Part shown: in pieces, positions 13,371-24,173 of the stretch | How the letters are laid out: every line of letters starts with the position of its first letter | Position numbering within the stretch: position 1 is the stretch's first letter | DNA from: Oenanthe sinensis | Lineage: Eukaryota; Streptophyta; Magnoliopsida; Apiales; Apiaceae | Assembly: GCA_028671895.1 (NCBI GenBank) | Contig: CM053794.1 | Span: 22,802,501-22,866,500, forward strand | Length of the DNA stretch: 64,000 nucleotides | Direction: 5' to 3' | The notes under the pieces: generated by a model | Told to the model about the DNA's origin: nothing | Databases searched by the model: none | The model's input: the letters and a program-made list of their open reading frames with translations, nothing else | Made by a program: the position numbers and the translations under genes

Positions 13371-14045
13371 GAGCATCTCCAACAGACTCTTTATATTAGC
13401 TCCTAAGTCTAAAAATAAAGAGTCACTCATGTATTAGAGCTCCAATAGGCTCCTAAAGGCTCTCTAAATAATTAAGAGCCTCTTCTCTCTCTTCAAAATT
13501 AGGAGCTTGAACATGACTCTTAACTTAATATTTACTAATAAAATATCCATTCACTCCCAAAGTGTAGTTCAAATATGTAATTCAAATATGAATAAAATAT
13601 AAATAGAGAGTCAATATAAAAGTATTGTTGAAGTTGACACTCCTAGAATATATGTTACTCCCACCGTCTCATTTTAATTGTTCCAAAATAACTACTTTCT
13701 TGGTTTACTATTAAAAAGTGATTAATTTTTAATTTTTTCCTCATTAATAACACTTATAATTCTCAATACAATTCATAATACCCCGTGCAATATTCGTTTT
13801 TTATTCAATTTAAATAGAGACACTACTCACATTAGTGTGTTTGATTATTGTGTTCGACTACTCTTATAAATATTTCACTAAACACCAAGTATTAGAACTC
13901 TTTAAAACTCTCTAATAAATGTAAAAATTGGTCTATGTGTAAATGTCTAAAAAAGCAAGTTAAATGGGACATAGGGAATAAATTACTAGGAACCTGATAT
14001 TTTATATTATATTTAGGAGACCCCTAGGAGTCTGTTGGAGAGCTC
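13371..14045. mobile_element. MITE with GAGCATCTCCAACAG termini
   Basis: The left end reads GAGCATCTCCAACAGACTC. The right end, reverse-complemented, reads GAGCTCTCCAACAGACTCC. Such termini are frequent in plant MITEs. It is about 675 bp including a nested Stowaway-like element (13658-13978). I could not identify a convincing target-site duplication. Confidence 0.65.
13658..13978. mobile_element. Stowaway-like MITE nested in another MITE
   Basis: The element begins CTCCCACCGTCTCATTTTAA after a TA. It ends with TTAAATGGGACATAGGGAA before a TA. The termini match the Stowaway consensus style. It lies fully inside the element at 13371-14045, so it inserted later. Confidence 0.65.
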
Positions 14046-14390
14046 TACGAGTTTGCCTTAGCTTAGCCCGGATGGTATTTTGAGCATATTTTTCCTAATA
14101 AAATTTGGTGGTTAATAACAGATGTAGTAGCTATATATGATCATGGTCATCAAATTGTAGTCTCTCCTCGGAAAACGGAATGATTTATATCTGAATCTCT
14201 TCTCCAACCATGCATGTCCCTGCCCTGTTTTTCTCTTTGTAATAATCCACCATAATCCTAATTATCAAACTACACATACTACAATGTATACAAATATAAC
14301 TATCTGCATGCACAAATGGATTATTAATTAATTAACTAACGAATTTGTAATTAATATTATTATTGAAATCTAAATGTTTCTCAATTATTA

Positions 14391-17300
14391 ATGGAGTGGA
14401 GCTCTGTTCGATCAGTTCTATCCATCTTACAATGGTGGGGTTTCAATGTCACTGTCATTATAATGAACAAATGGATCTTTCAGGTCTGTGTGTATCATAC
14501 TCTCTTTATTGTCACCTTCCCATTTCATTTTCTTTGCCTATATATCAATTATTATATTTTTGTTTCTTGTATTTTTTTATGGCAGTATTCATAATTGGGT
14601 TTTCTTGAATGTGACTATTATTTGCTTTAAATACATTATATTTTCCTTTTCATTTTGCATGTACAATGATGCATTTGTTGTATGTAGTCATAGCCTGAAA
14701 CTTGGATCTGTGTTGGACATTTTTGTGGGAGGGGAAAGTGTGGTGAGACTAAAGTGGTGTACAGAAAAGCCGATAAATATTTGGTATATAGCAAATTAGT
14801 AAATACATAATAAAAGAAGATTTAGGTTGAGGGTTGAAAAAGAGGCGGATATTAATCATTTTTGAAATTAGGTGAAGGTTAGGGTTATTTTTGTTGGGAA
14901 AAAAATGAAGCTTTTCTCTAAACTACAAATTAAATGTTTTCTCGAAACGTCAAATTAGCATCCGCAGCTTCTAAGGAAAACAATATTGGTGGTACTGAAT
15001 GTTGCTTTTTAGCTGATGGAAGCTAAACTGCTTTTACCATGCGGAAAGGAAATGACAATGTGCCCCAGGTGTTACTCCAACTATTTTTGAAGTTTCATCC
15101 CAAGGCTGTGGTTAGGCTTGTAAGTTAAGATGACCTCAAATGAGCCCCATCTAGGACTGTAAACGAACCGAGTCGAGTCGAGTTTTTCCTTAACGAGTCA
15201 AGCCGAACTCGATTATCTTAACGATCATATTTTGTTGTTCGAACTCGAGTTCGTTAAGAACCGAGTCGAGTTCGAGTTGTTCACGAACTTTTCGAGTCGG
15301 ATCGAACTCGAGTCGAGTTCGAGTTGGTTATTTTTTTTTTTTTTTGATTTGGACTTGTTTTTAACGGACCAAATGAGGCCCAAATACAAATAAAATCTTA
15401 AGCCCAAGTGCCTTACACTTACACTAACATAATTACACACAATCTAGTAATGCAGAGTTCATGTATATTTTATTATTTTTACAAATTTTTATGTATATTA
15501 CTTAACGAGTCGAGTTTAACGAGTCGAGTTCAAGTCGAACTCGAGTCGAGTTCAAGTCGAACTCGAGTCGAGTTCGAGTCGGACACTTACCAAACTCGGA
15601 TCGGCTCGTTAAACTTAACGAGTTTTTTTTCTACAACTCGATTATTAAACGAGTCGAGTCGAGTCGAGTCGAGCCTAATGATCAGCTCGGTTCGTTTACA
15701 CTCTAGCCCCATCCCCTTATAATCCTTATATCACAATAGACTAATCAAATCAAGGATCTTTCTGCAAAACTTAGGCAAGTACACTTGAATAAAACAAATA
15801 AAAACTTATGAAATCTCTATAGCAGTCTAATTAAACTTGTTGTCTAACTTCTACTAATTCTTCTTTTTCTTCCAGTGACATGAATCATCGGGATAGATAT
15901 GGTCTCAACCTATTTTTTCTTTGAGTTTTTAGATTCTTAATCCTCTATTTGTAAAATTGAATTTAGCGTTGATGGTTGAATTATACATCTGTAATTACTG
16001 CAGTTCATATTGAAGAACTGAATCGGTGGTTTAATGTGTATTAGAATGGCCTGAAAACTCTCAACATGGCTTGTTTTGATTTCTTAGCAACTCAATACAA
16101 CGTCCTAAGCTGATTTTTATTTGAAACTTTTTAGCTAAACAAAGGTTAGAGTTTCACAACAGATATTGCAGTCTGCTACAATTCAGAAATTTACATCTTA
16201 CCTACTCTATTATTTGATTTGTACTCAGATTTTTTTTCCCTATCTATAAAGTTTAGCTAATGGCCGCTGAACATAATATGGTCCCTTCATGATATTATAT
16301 ATATAATAGGTTGTTACAGATTTATTTACTTTTTTGTAAATTTTTGATAAAAATTACGTTTTTTTAAGTGTACTTACCTAAATTTCATGAATATGCACTT
16401 AGGAGCATTTCCCCCAAATTGATTATTGAGTTCTAGAATCTTGCATCATTATCATTTTTCGACCCTGGTCACGCACTGGTCATCCTCAACTCACAATGTT
16501 GTCACCTTCATTCTCCAGACAACCGTCACATTTCCCGGCTTTAAATCTGTGTGCTCTTATTCAGATATCTGCTTTGGTCTCTATTGTTGTCATAGTTAGC
16601 ACACTGGCCATCTAAGAAATAATTGGGTGATATCTGTTGCCAGATAGTTGTTTCCTCTAGTGGCACATGTGATTTAAGTCCCCCTCCCTCTTTATATTGA
16701 TAAATTCCCATTCCTCTGTTTTTATATTTGTATCCTAATTTTGTACACTTTCTTTTTGTATTTATACAATTACATACAAAAATTAGCATTTCTCTTCTCA
16801 CCATTGGTTGGAGCCTGGAGGTTCTGTTTGTCGATATCAGGCAAAAGAACATGGGTATTTAAAGTTCTCACCGTGCAGTTGAATTAAAGTTATTGTTTAA
16901 TGTACTACAGTGTTTGACTGCTTTATTTTCAATTTTTTTGTATTTATATAATATTGTTTTATATGCTGTATCAACATGGAAGCTGAGAAATGCTCTTGTC
17001 TGGAAGCCTTTTTTTCCTCCAGTAATTCTGAAATTGTACACTATAATTACATTTACTAATATTGTTTGCTACCGTTGAATAACTTGACCAAATCTTATGG
17101 ATTTCTGATTGTATTCTTTCTTGATTTACAGAAATTGGACTTCAAGTTCCCTTTGTCAGTTTCATGTATACACTTCATATGTTCTACTTTCGGTGCCTAT
17201 CTGGTTATCAAAGTATTAAGGCTGAAGCCACTTGTGATAGTAGACCCCGAAGATGTTTGGAGAAGGGTGTTCCCAATGTCCTTTATTTTCTGTATTAACA

Positions 17301-18545
17301 TAGTATTAGGGAATGTAAGCTTGCGGTACATTCCTGTTTCATTCATGCAAACCATCAAGTCATTTACTCCTGCAACTACAGGTTGAGTTTGCAATATCAA
17401 ATTGTATTTTTCTTTTTTCCCTTGTAAAAAGTTCTGTAAATTAATTTACAACTTATCCATTTTGCACAGTTATTTTGCAGTGGCTGGTCTGGAGAAAGTA
17501 CTTCGACTGGAGAATCTGGGCCTCCCTTATTCCTATTGTTGGAGGAATTCTTGTCACTTCCTTTACGGAACTTAGCTTCAATGTACTTGGATTTTGTGCG
17601 GCTTTGTTTGGCTGTATTGCTACTTCAACCAAAACTATCCTTGCTGAATCATTGCTGCATGGCTACAAGTTTGATAGGTACTATACTAGCTCTCTCTGTG
17701 AATTGCTTTAGTTAGTGTGTTGATTAAGTGTAGAGTTATATGATAATGGTGCATAGTAATACTATGTTTCTTACGGCGACAAACTTTTACCGTTTTGCTT
17801 TCATATATCATATATGCATCTTTAAATATGTCAAGACTTTTCTGTTGTAGGTGTGTTAAGAAGAAAATATTACTTCTTGTTTACATAGTTTGATTTCCAA
17901 TGTTTCTTTCCCTTTATTTTCAGCATTAATACAGTGTACTACATGGCACCTTTTGCAACAATGATCTTGGCAGTACCAGCATTAATACTTGAAGGAGCCG
18001 GGGTCTGGGAATGGTATACCACATGCCCAGCACTTTTTCCTTCCCTTGTGATTATTATAAGCTCTGGTGTAATGGCCTTCTGCCTTAACTTCTCTATCTT
18101 TTATGTTATTCATTCAACAACTGCTGTGACATTTAATGTAGCCGGAAATCTTAAGGTGAGGTAGAGTTAGTCAATGTTAATTTCATGAACCCCGCTTATG
18201 TCAATTTATATGTTTATTGCCTCCATTGCTGAAATCATTATCAGAAGATTACATACTGTAATATTTTATAGCAATGTAAATTAGTTACTAGTCAATAAAT
18301 CTATAACTCCACAAATGTTCCCTGTTTGCCAGGTTGCAGTTGCTGTAACATTCTCATGGCTGATATTTCGTAACCCCATTTCACTTATGAATGCCGTTGG
18401 GTGTTTGATAACACTTATAGGGTGTACATTTTACGGGTATGTGAGGCAGTTGATCACCCAAGCAGGAAGCCCTCGTACTCCTCGGTCTCCACAAACTCCA
18501 GCAGACATGATTATTCCTCTTGTAAAAGAGAAGTTAGAGACTTAG
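14391..18545 (+). CDS. Nucleotide-sugar transporter, UDP-galactose transporter 1 type
   Basis: Five exons: 14391-14483, 17132-17381, 17470-17677, 17924-18155 and 18333-18545 (996 bp, 331 residues). Phases agree at every junction and the stop is TAG. The start ATG at 14391 gives MEWSSVRSVLSILQWWGFN, which fits the family. The protein is hydrophobic throughout with about ten membrane segments. Family blocks include VTVIIMNKWIFQKLDF, LRYIPVSFMQTIKSFTPATT, WRIWASLIPIVGGIL and STTAVTFNVAGNLK. By recall this is the plant NST-KT/triose-phosphate translocator-like group close to Arabidopsis UDP-GALT1, which moves UDP-galactose into the Golgi lumen in exchange for UMP. Substrate choice cannot be read from the sequence. 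The soluble tail has a Pro-rich SPRTPRSPQTP stretch. Intron 1 (2.65 kb) holds a hAT MITE. Confidence 0.92.
15152..15705. mobile_element. hAT MITE with 8-bp target duplication
   Basis: The termini are TAGGACTGTAAACGAACCGA (left) and, reverse-complemented, TAGAGTGTAAACGAACCGAG (right). They are flanked by an exact 8-bp direct repeat GCCCCATC at 15144-15151 and 15706-15713, as expected for hAT elements. The interior is dominated by GAGTCGAG/GAACTCGA units that are themselves self-complementary. It is about 554 bp, in intron 1 of the transporter gene. Confidence 0.85.
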
Positions 18546-19837
18546 AGCCCAAGGTTGCATCTAGTTACTTGTCAAGTTTTGGATGGTAAGGTAGGTACAG
18601 GAAGCATAATTTATAAAAGAGAATGTGGGAAATACATGGTCTCTTTGTTTCAAGCCTGAAGCCTTCCACCAGCCTTGTAAAAAAACTAAATATTACATAC
18701 TTACAATACAATTTTCTTAGCGTATTAGCTTCTACTTGTTCATTTGTGCTATGTGAGCCAGTTTCCTTACTTATATGGCTACATATATTCTTTTTTTTGT
18801 ATATTTTAAATATAAATTTATCTTGTCAAGTATGCAGTAGAGGATTTAAAAAAAAAAAATCTTCATGTGTATTGATTTTTTTATTTCTTCGAAATATAAC
18901 TTTTAGTTTTGAAAGCCTACTGACACCGTATATATTGCACTGAAATATTATTGATTTTTAAATTTCTTGTTAATTTTGAATGATATATAATAGGAAATTT
19001 GGACGAATATGATATATGTTAATCGTCATCACAATGTCATATCGGTGTTCGAACTTACAATGTGTATGTATAGCAGCCAACTATTTGAATTTAGATGCAC
19101 TTATTATTTTCAGGTTCAAATGCAATACAAGAAACTAATGTTGTAGAAAACTTGGTTGACCTATTCTTGGATCTCTTTTTAGTTTTGTCAAAGGCAGCAG
19201 AAAGAGAAAGACTTCTATTTACACTACTAATGTCTACGAACCCACTAAACATGGAGATTTACTGAGTAATTAAAGCAGGATTAGTCCACTTACATTATAG
19301 GTTGCAAAAACACTGTTTTTTTTTGCTATTTTCAATATTCTTGAACTAGTCAAACTAACGTTGATATTTTTTCCCCTTCATTTTTACGAAAACGATGAAC
19401 GTTTCATTTGATAAATTTTGAACTATATATAGCATCTCCTTACTAAATTTAGGAGACAATTATTTTTTCTTTTTTTAATGATCAATTATGAAAATTTACA
19501 CAAATACTCAAATATATTTTAACTAAATTTTGAGATATCTACCTCGTGTTATCGAGAGAAAAGTTTAAGTTTTATGATATATGATTATAAACAATTAATT
19601 TATTTTAAAAAATACTCAAATGTGGACTCGAAATTTTACAATTATAATTTCAAGTTTCACCAACCCATTTACTAAGAACTAGAAAGTGCTTGAATATTAG
19701 GCCAATTTGCACTCTTCTCCTCTTCTAGATTTGTTGGAATGTTTGCTATATAAGCGCATTATAACAAGTACTCTCTTCATCACAAACCATCTTTATATTT
19801 CTTACCAAGTGTTTTCACTTATATTGTCTTAACTATA
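18546..19837. other. Intergenic, transporter 3' side and phytocyanin upstream region
   Basis: About 1.3 kb without a supportable gene. The first 400 bp would hold the transporter 3' UTR. The last 100 bp hold the phytocyanin promoter. The rest is AT-rich with nothing I recognise. Confidence 0.6.
19747..19756 (+). promoter_or_regulatory. TATA box of the phytocyanin gene
   Basis: CTATATAAGC lies 82-91 bp before the ATG at 19838. That spacing suits a start site near 19780 and a leader of about 55 nt. Confidence 0.6.
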
Positions 19838-20760
19838 ATGGCTTCCAAGAATGTACAACTAGTTGTGCTATTTGTAGCAGTTGCATTGTTTGTAGTTAGT
19901 GATGCTAACAGAAACTTCACTAACGGGCCTCAAAATTGGAATTCTGGCTTCAACTTCACTTCTGGATGGCCATGGAATTCACCGAACACTCCACAAAATT
20001 ACAGCAGTCCTCCCGGTTTCAATTTCACGGCCGGTTGGCCATGGAAAGGTCCAAATGTTCCTCAGAGTTCGAGAAGGATTGTCGTTGGCGATGACCAGAA
20101 ATGGCAGTTTGGCTTTAACTATACAGCCTGGGCTATCAAGAACGGCCCCTTTTATCTCAATGACACTCTAGGTATATTTAAAACACATATATTTGTTGCT
20201 AAAGTGCATGCTGCTAAAATTGATATCTCTTGGCAGATACCAATTTTTGGTTACCTTACATTGTTAGCCTAGCTGAACATTATGCTAATACTTTAAAATT
20301 CTGAAAATCCGACTGTTATAATCATCACTACGAAAATAGTAATTATATACTAATTAGAATTGAGGTTAACGTACTAGTTAATTTTGTGGCGTTCGGTAAG
20401 GGAAGGCTAGTGCAAAATATTGAAGTGCAGACATCTGTATTTCTGAAGCAGAGTAACTCATTCATGCATTTACTTATGTATGTGTATTTTTTGATTGCAG
20501 TCTTCAAGTATGATCCGCCAAGCAATACTACATTTCCTCATAGTGTGTACCTACTACGAAATTATCGTAGTTTTATGAATTGCGACCTAAGAAGGGCAAA
20601 AAGGTTGGCTTCAGTGACACAAGGTGCAGGAACTGGATTCGAGCTGGTGTTGAAGAATCGGAGGCCTTACTATCTGTCCTGTGGCGAACGCAATGGCTTC
20701 CATTGCAATGTTGGCCTCATGAAATTCTCTGTCATTCCCCTTATTCGTTGGGGTTACTAA
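19838..20760 (+). CDS. Phytocyanin-like secreted cupredoxin with repeated N-terminal extension
   Basis: Two exons, 19838-20171 and 20501-20760, join in phase 1 to give 197 residues. Residues 1-23 form a signal peptide (hydrophobic core VVLFVAVALFVV). Residues 24-79 are an extra segment with two copies of a 17-residue unit (GFNFT-S/A-GWPW...PNxPQ, residues 37-53 and 60-76). The cupredoxin domain starts at about residue 80 (RRIVVGDDQKWQFGFNYTAW). Candidate copper ligands follow the phytocyanin order: His in PHSVYLL, Cys in YLSCGE, His in GFHC and Met in VGLMKF. A Cys pair (MNCD and FHC) is placed for the usual disulfide. Several N-glycosylation sequons are present (NFT, NYS, NYT, NDT, NTT). The expected location is the cell wall or plasma-membrane surface. 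There is no hydrophobic C-terminal GPI signal. A redox or wall role is inferred from the family only. Confidence 0.85.
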
Positions 20761-22170
20761 AGTTTCAATCTGTTAATCTACGATCAAGTAGCGAGAGAAG
20801 ATTTCTGTGTGAATTTAAACTGAATTGATAGTTTCTTGTCAGAACAATAAAGAAAATGTGTTTTTTTTGGAGTTTACAATATGAAAATAAAAAGTTTGAG
20901 AAGATCCCCTTGTGTATTTGCATGTCTTTAGTATGCTATGGCATCAATAGCACCTTTCATAGTCCATGATAAATTCTACGGAGTATTTGTTATTTTCTGG
21001 TTTCAGTTTTCCTTTCCAAACTACATACAGTCTAGCATTCACTTGGATCATTTTTTAGAGGAACAACAAATATATTCTTATAATCTCAGGTTTTGCTCCG
21101 GAAGAATTGTCAAAATTGGTTTATAAAAAAAGAATCTTTTCTTGTTTAACAATTTGACATGAATAAAACTAATTAATTAAAGTTAAAACAAAAATGGTTA
21201 AAATGTCATGACTTTTCACAATAAATAATACTTCTTTCGTCCCAAATTAACTGTCATGTTTGACTTTTTTTGTCGTCAATTTGACTCAACTTTGATTGAG
21301 AATTAAAAAATAATCTTTTATAATTTCAAAAATCTGAAAAATACATTTTAAAATAGATTAAATATACTTTTTGATGATATATTTTTTGTATTTTTTTTCA
21401 ATTGTATAACATATGTAATTTTCAGTCAAAATTTGGTCAATTTGACCATAAAAAAAGTCAAATACGACAGTTAATTTGGGATGAAGGGAGTAGTATTAAC
21501 TTGAACACAATTGAATAGCCCAAGTAGTAATGAGTTTATCTTTTGTAGTCCGAGGTTTGGTTTCGACTCTGACTCATCACAATAATTTCTTATAACAGAT
21601 ATACATTTGTAAGACTATAAGCGTAAATATTCAAATAATAATAATAATAATAATAGTAGTATTAACTTTTGTTGGCATTTTATATGATGACATATATTTA
21701 AATTTAACTTCACACACTTCAAATATTTATTCGATAATCATTAATTCATTATATATTATGAATAAAATTATTTAAAATAACTTTTTATTAAATATTAACA
21801 AATATTATTCACATATCTATAAAATATAGGTGGTATATATGTAATATAATACTGTATTTTTTCAAATAAATATGAATAAGTTTTGACCATATCAAAACTT
21901 GCTAAAAATTGGACTAGATAAATAAAATTTAACATCATTTACATTTCTATATTCCAGACATTTTTATTCTTAAATTATTGGTAATAATATCATAATTTAA
22001 AGTTCAATAAAACAATCAATTTGAGTACTGTATCAATTTCGAGACGAGTGATAGACTGAGCCCGTACGTATAAAAATAACTCAACTCTCTCACTAGACCT
22101 TATTTGAAAACCCTAGAATTCAGTTCATAAAATCACTTGAAAATTATCAATCTGAAGCGACGTATTGAAG
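20761..22170. other. Intergenic, phytocyanin 3' side to HIRIP3 fragment
   Basis: No supportable gene. It holds the phytocyanin 3' UTR, a Stowaway MITE (21231-21490), an (ATA)n tract at about 21637-21655 and AT-rich DNA. The last 100 bp are homologous to the promoter of the intact HIRIP3-like gene. Confidence 0.6.
21231..21490. mobile_element. Stowaway MITE
   Basis: The left terminus is CTTCTTTCGTCCCAAATTAA and the right, reverse-complemented, is CTCCCTTCATCCCAAATTAA. Both are followed by CTGTC and flanked by TA. It is 260 bp with an AT-rich centre, the standard size and structure of a Stowaway (Tc1/mariner) MITE. Confidence 0.85.
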
Positions 22171-22529
22171 ATGGAGGAACAAGAAAGCATGGAGTCACAA
22201 ATTCAAGTGAAACTAGCGTCCCGTATGCCCTATATTCGTCAACACGCAGAGTACGTCACCTGCTTTTATATTTTAAAATTTGTATGAAAATGCATGTAAT
22301 ATAGCTCACGTACTGCTCATTTCACTAACGATCATATTTTGAATGTCGTTGTATTTTGGATGTGTTTACAAAATATTTAAGTTGAGGTTTCTGCGTGTTT
22401 ATATATCTAATGCAGGTACGTATATATTTGACCTTTGAGTGTCTTCGGAGAATATTGGAGAAGGACCTTGGCTTACATGAATATGCATTGGATGTGCATA
22501 AGAGATTCCTTGGCCAATTATTGTCAAAG
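22171..22529 (+). pseudogene. HIRIP3-like gene fragment (exons 1-2 only)
   Basis: Exon 1 (22171-22250) reads MEEQESMESQIQVKLASRM and onward, clearly parallel to the intact gene's exon 1. Exon 2 corresponds to 22416-22529 but is 114 bp against 106 bp in the intact gene. Eight extra bases (a GTACGTAT-like stretch) follow the acceptor, so the frame shifts and meets TGA within a few codons. No exons 3-9 follow; sequence from about 23190 is retrotransposon. It could still be transcribed, because the promoter region is included in the duplicate. Confidence 0.8.
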
Positions 22530-22593
22530 GTACTTATTTTGATGACGAACCCTTGATCGGCAAAATGTTGCTATATTTAACCAAATATATTCC

Positions 22594-22670
22594 GAGAATA
22601 GGGTGTAAGGAGGGTGATATGTAGTATCTAGAGTAGAGAGACTATTTTCGTAAAGACCCTTTGAAAAATG
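22594..22670 (+). repeat. short dispersed repeat, copy 2
   Basis: The core is TCTAGAGTAGAGAGACTAT then TTTCGTAAAGACCC. It lies inside the duplicated HIRIP3 intron 2, so it shares its insertion event with copy 3 at 39824-39900. Confidence 0.5.
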
Positions 22671-23195
22671 GAACATGAAGTAGTAAAAATGATATAGCCT
22701 GCAAACCAAACCACCTTATTGTATTTGTAAGATCCCAAATTTAGCAATCAAGTTTTAGTGGTTAACCCATAGAAAAAGTCATATATTAAGCTTACAACAC
22801 ATGGTATAGTTGTAGCTTGCAAGAGAGGACTTTTATGTTCTAACTTCTGAGATATTTGAATGTATATAATGCAAATTTATTATATTTGATGCACATTTAA
22901 TCTGAGAACTTGTTTAATCGTATTATCTCTAAAGCTATTTAATGCCATCACGTTTATGCATTTTTGTCGTTGTTATTGTTATATATATATAGAGAGAGAG
23001 TGTTACTCTAATAGAAACGAACTTTGACTAGAAATTAGAAACTAAACTTATTCCCTTCATTTTCAATTTGATTTTCCCGTTAATTGGTGAACTTTTTTTC
23101 AAATCTAACTTCACCATATTTTTTTCCATCTCTCAATGATCAATTTGCATACCATATGTGATATCATTCCTTTAATAGATGTGTATTGATCCCTT

Positions 23196-23618
23196 TTAAG
23201 AGATGCCTCCAGATGGATACCATTTCTTAGAGTCTGGGCTAGTCTTGGGTCCTGAATATCCAATCATCTTGAAAAACTTAGTAAGTTGAGAATCACATTC
23301 ATGCTCCTGAAAAACTGAGCCTTCTTCAGGTTCCACTTGGAGAGCAGCATTGATGCTAGAAGAGTCAATGGAATAGGAGGCTCCATTGATCTCAAACTTG
23401 ATGGAGCTTGAGTCCTGCTCCCCCTCACAAATTGCAAAGGTCCACAACTATGATAATCTTTGGATTTCCAACATAGAACTTTGGGTTAGAGCAAACGAGA
23501 GGTACGAGTTGTTTATGAAGCCAATAAATGGTTTGAAGGCTTCTCCAACTTCACCCACTGAAGCCATGGTGGTGAAGTTGGTTTGGGCAAGAGAACAGAT
23601 AATTTGGGGTCCCGACAT
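23196..23618 (-). pseudogene. Extra ORF downstream of Copia pol
   Basis: On the minus strand, ATG at 23618 opens MSGPQIICSLAQTNFTTMAS. The frame is interrupted by TAG at 23450-23448 and then continues (LWTFAICEGEQDSSSIKFEI and onward) to TAA at 23196. From recall it resembles the start of plant 'putative retrotransposon-associated' proteins found after pol in some asterid Copia elements. Those proteins are much longer, so this copy also looks cut at its C-terminal side. I see no membrane segment in what remains. Its function is unknown. A pyrimidine-rich leader and a TATA box precede it. Confidence 0.6.
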
Positions 23619-23779
23619 GGTTGAGAGTTTGTAAAGATTGAAATGAAGAAGAGTTTAGAGTTTGAAGAGAGGTTTAGAGTTTGAAGTTACCGAGAAAATG
23701 GAGAGTTTTTAGGGCGTTAGAGAGTTGAAAGTTTAAGAGCGAAATAAAGTAAAGTAAAGAGTGAGAGAAATTTTAGCTG

Positions 23780-24173
23780 TGTATATATATGATGTGAAAA
23801 AGAAACTGTCAAGAAGGAATTGTAAACGATTTTAAGTGACAGTTGTCTTCTAGTTCCATTCCTTGACATTAACTCCTGCACTAGAATTTACATATACTCT
23901 TGACAATAACATTAGTGGTTAAAGAATATTTAAAATAAGTGAATAACCATAATATTTACTGTTGACAATATGTTATGCGGGGATCTTAGAAAACTATATT
24001 GTCAATGTTGTTCGACAGTAAGTTTCACAAGTATTTGACAGTAAGTTTCAGTCCCGCATAATATACTGTCAAGACTTCTTCATTATCTGATAGTAAGTTT
24101 CACAGACTTTGACAGTAACTTATCATTATGCGACAATATGAATAAAACATACTGTCAGACAACTTGACAGTAT
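23780..24173 (-). promoter_or_regulatory. Internal promoter-like region with TGACAG/CTGTCA cluster
   Basis: Read on the minus strand this lies between the pol stop (24343) and the extra ORF start (23618). It has seven exact TGACAG or CTGTCA hexamers (23806, 23837, 24036, 24066, 24110, 24152, 24165) plus several one-base variants. A TATA-like TATATATACACAG lies at about 23778-23790, followed by a C/T-rich leader. An inverted repeat ATACTGTCA / TGACAGTAT (24149-24157 and 24165-24173) closes the cluster. TGACAG is the known core bound by plant TALE (KNOX/BELL) homeodomain proteins. Binding here is an inference. Confidence 0.5.

Larger units (their letters stand above)
10331..14390. other. Intergenic region between the divergent LRR and transporter genes
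   Basis: This 4-kb divergent promoter region has no supportable gene. It contains a foldback element (10806-11171), a 77-bp tandem duplication, a hexanucleotide microsatellite and a MITE with a second MITE inside it, all listed separately. The leader of the LRR gene just upstream of 10330 has (GA)n tracts at about 10410-10450, which are common in plant 5' leaders. Confidence 0.7.
22075..22975 (+). repeat. Segmental duplicate of the 5' part of the HIRIP3-like locus
   Basis: Promoter, leader, exon 1, intron 1, exon 2 and part of intron 2 align collinearly with 38715-40196 and then with about 42244-42290. Shared landmarks include AAAACCCTAGAATTCA in the leader, the exon-2 donor GTACTTATTTTGATGA and a long intron-2 stretch (CATATATTAAGCTTACAA and onward). 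The copy lacks the 2.05 kb at 40197-42243. The similarity stops shortly before the Copia-derived sequence starting at about 23190. Confidence 0.85.

Noticed and set aside
14363..14608. Alternative upstream start for the transporter
   Set aside because: It is in a different frame. The ATG at 14391 gives the conserved N-terminus and a 93-bp first exon in phase.
20938..21126. 62-residue ORF after the phytocyanin gene
   Set aside because: No similarity, no splice context, AT-rich 3' flank.
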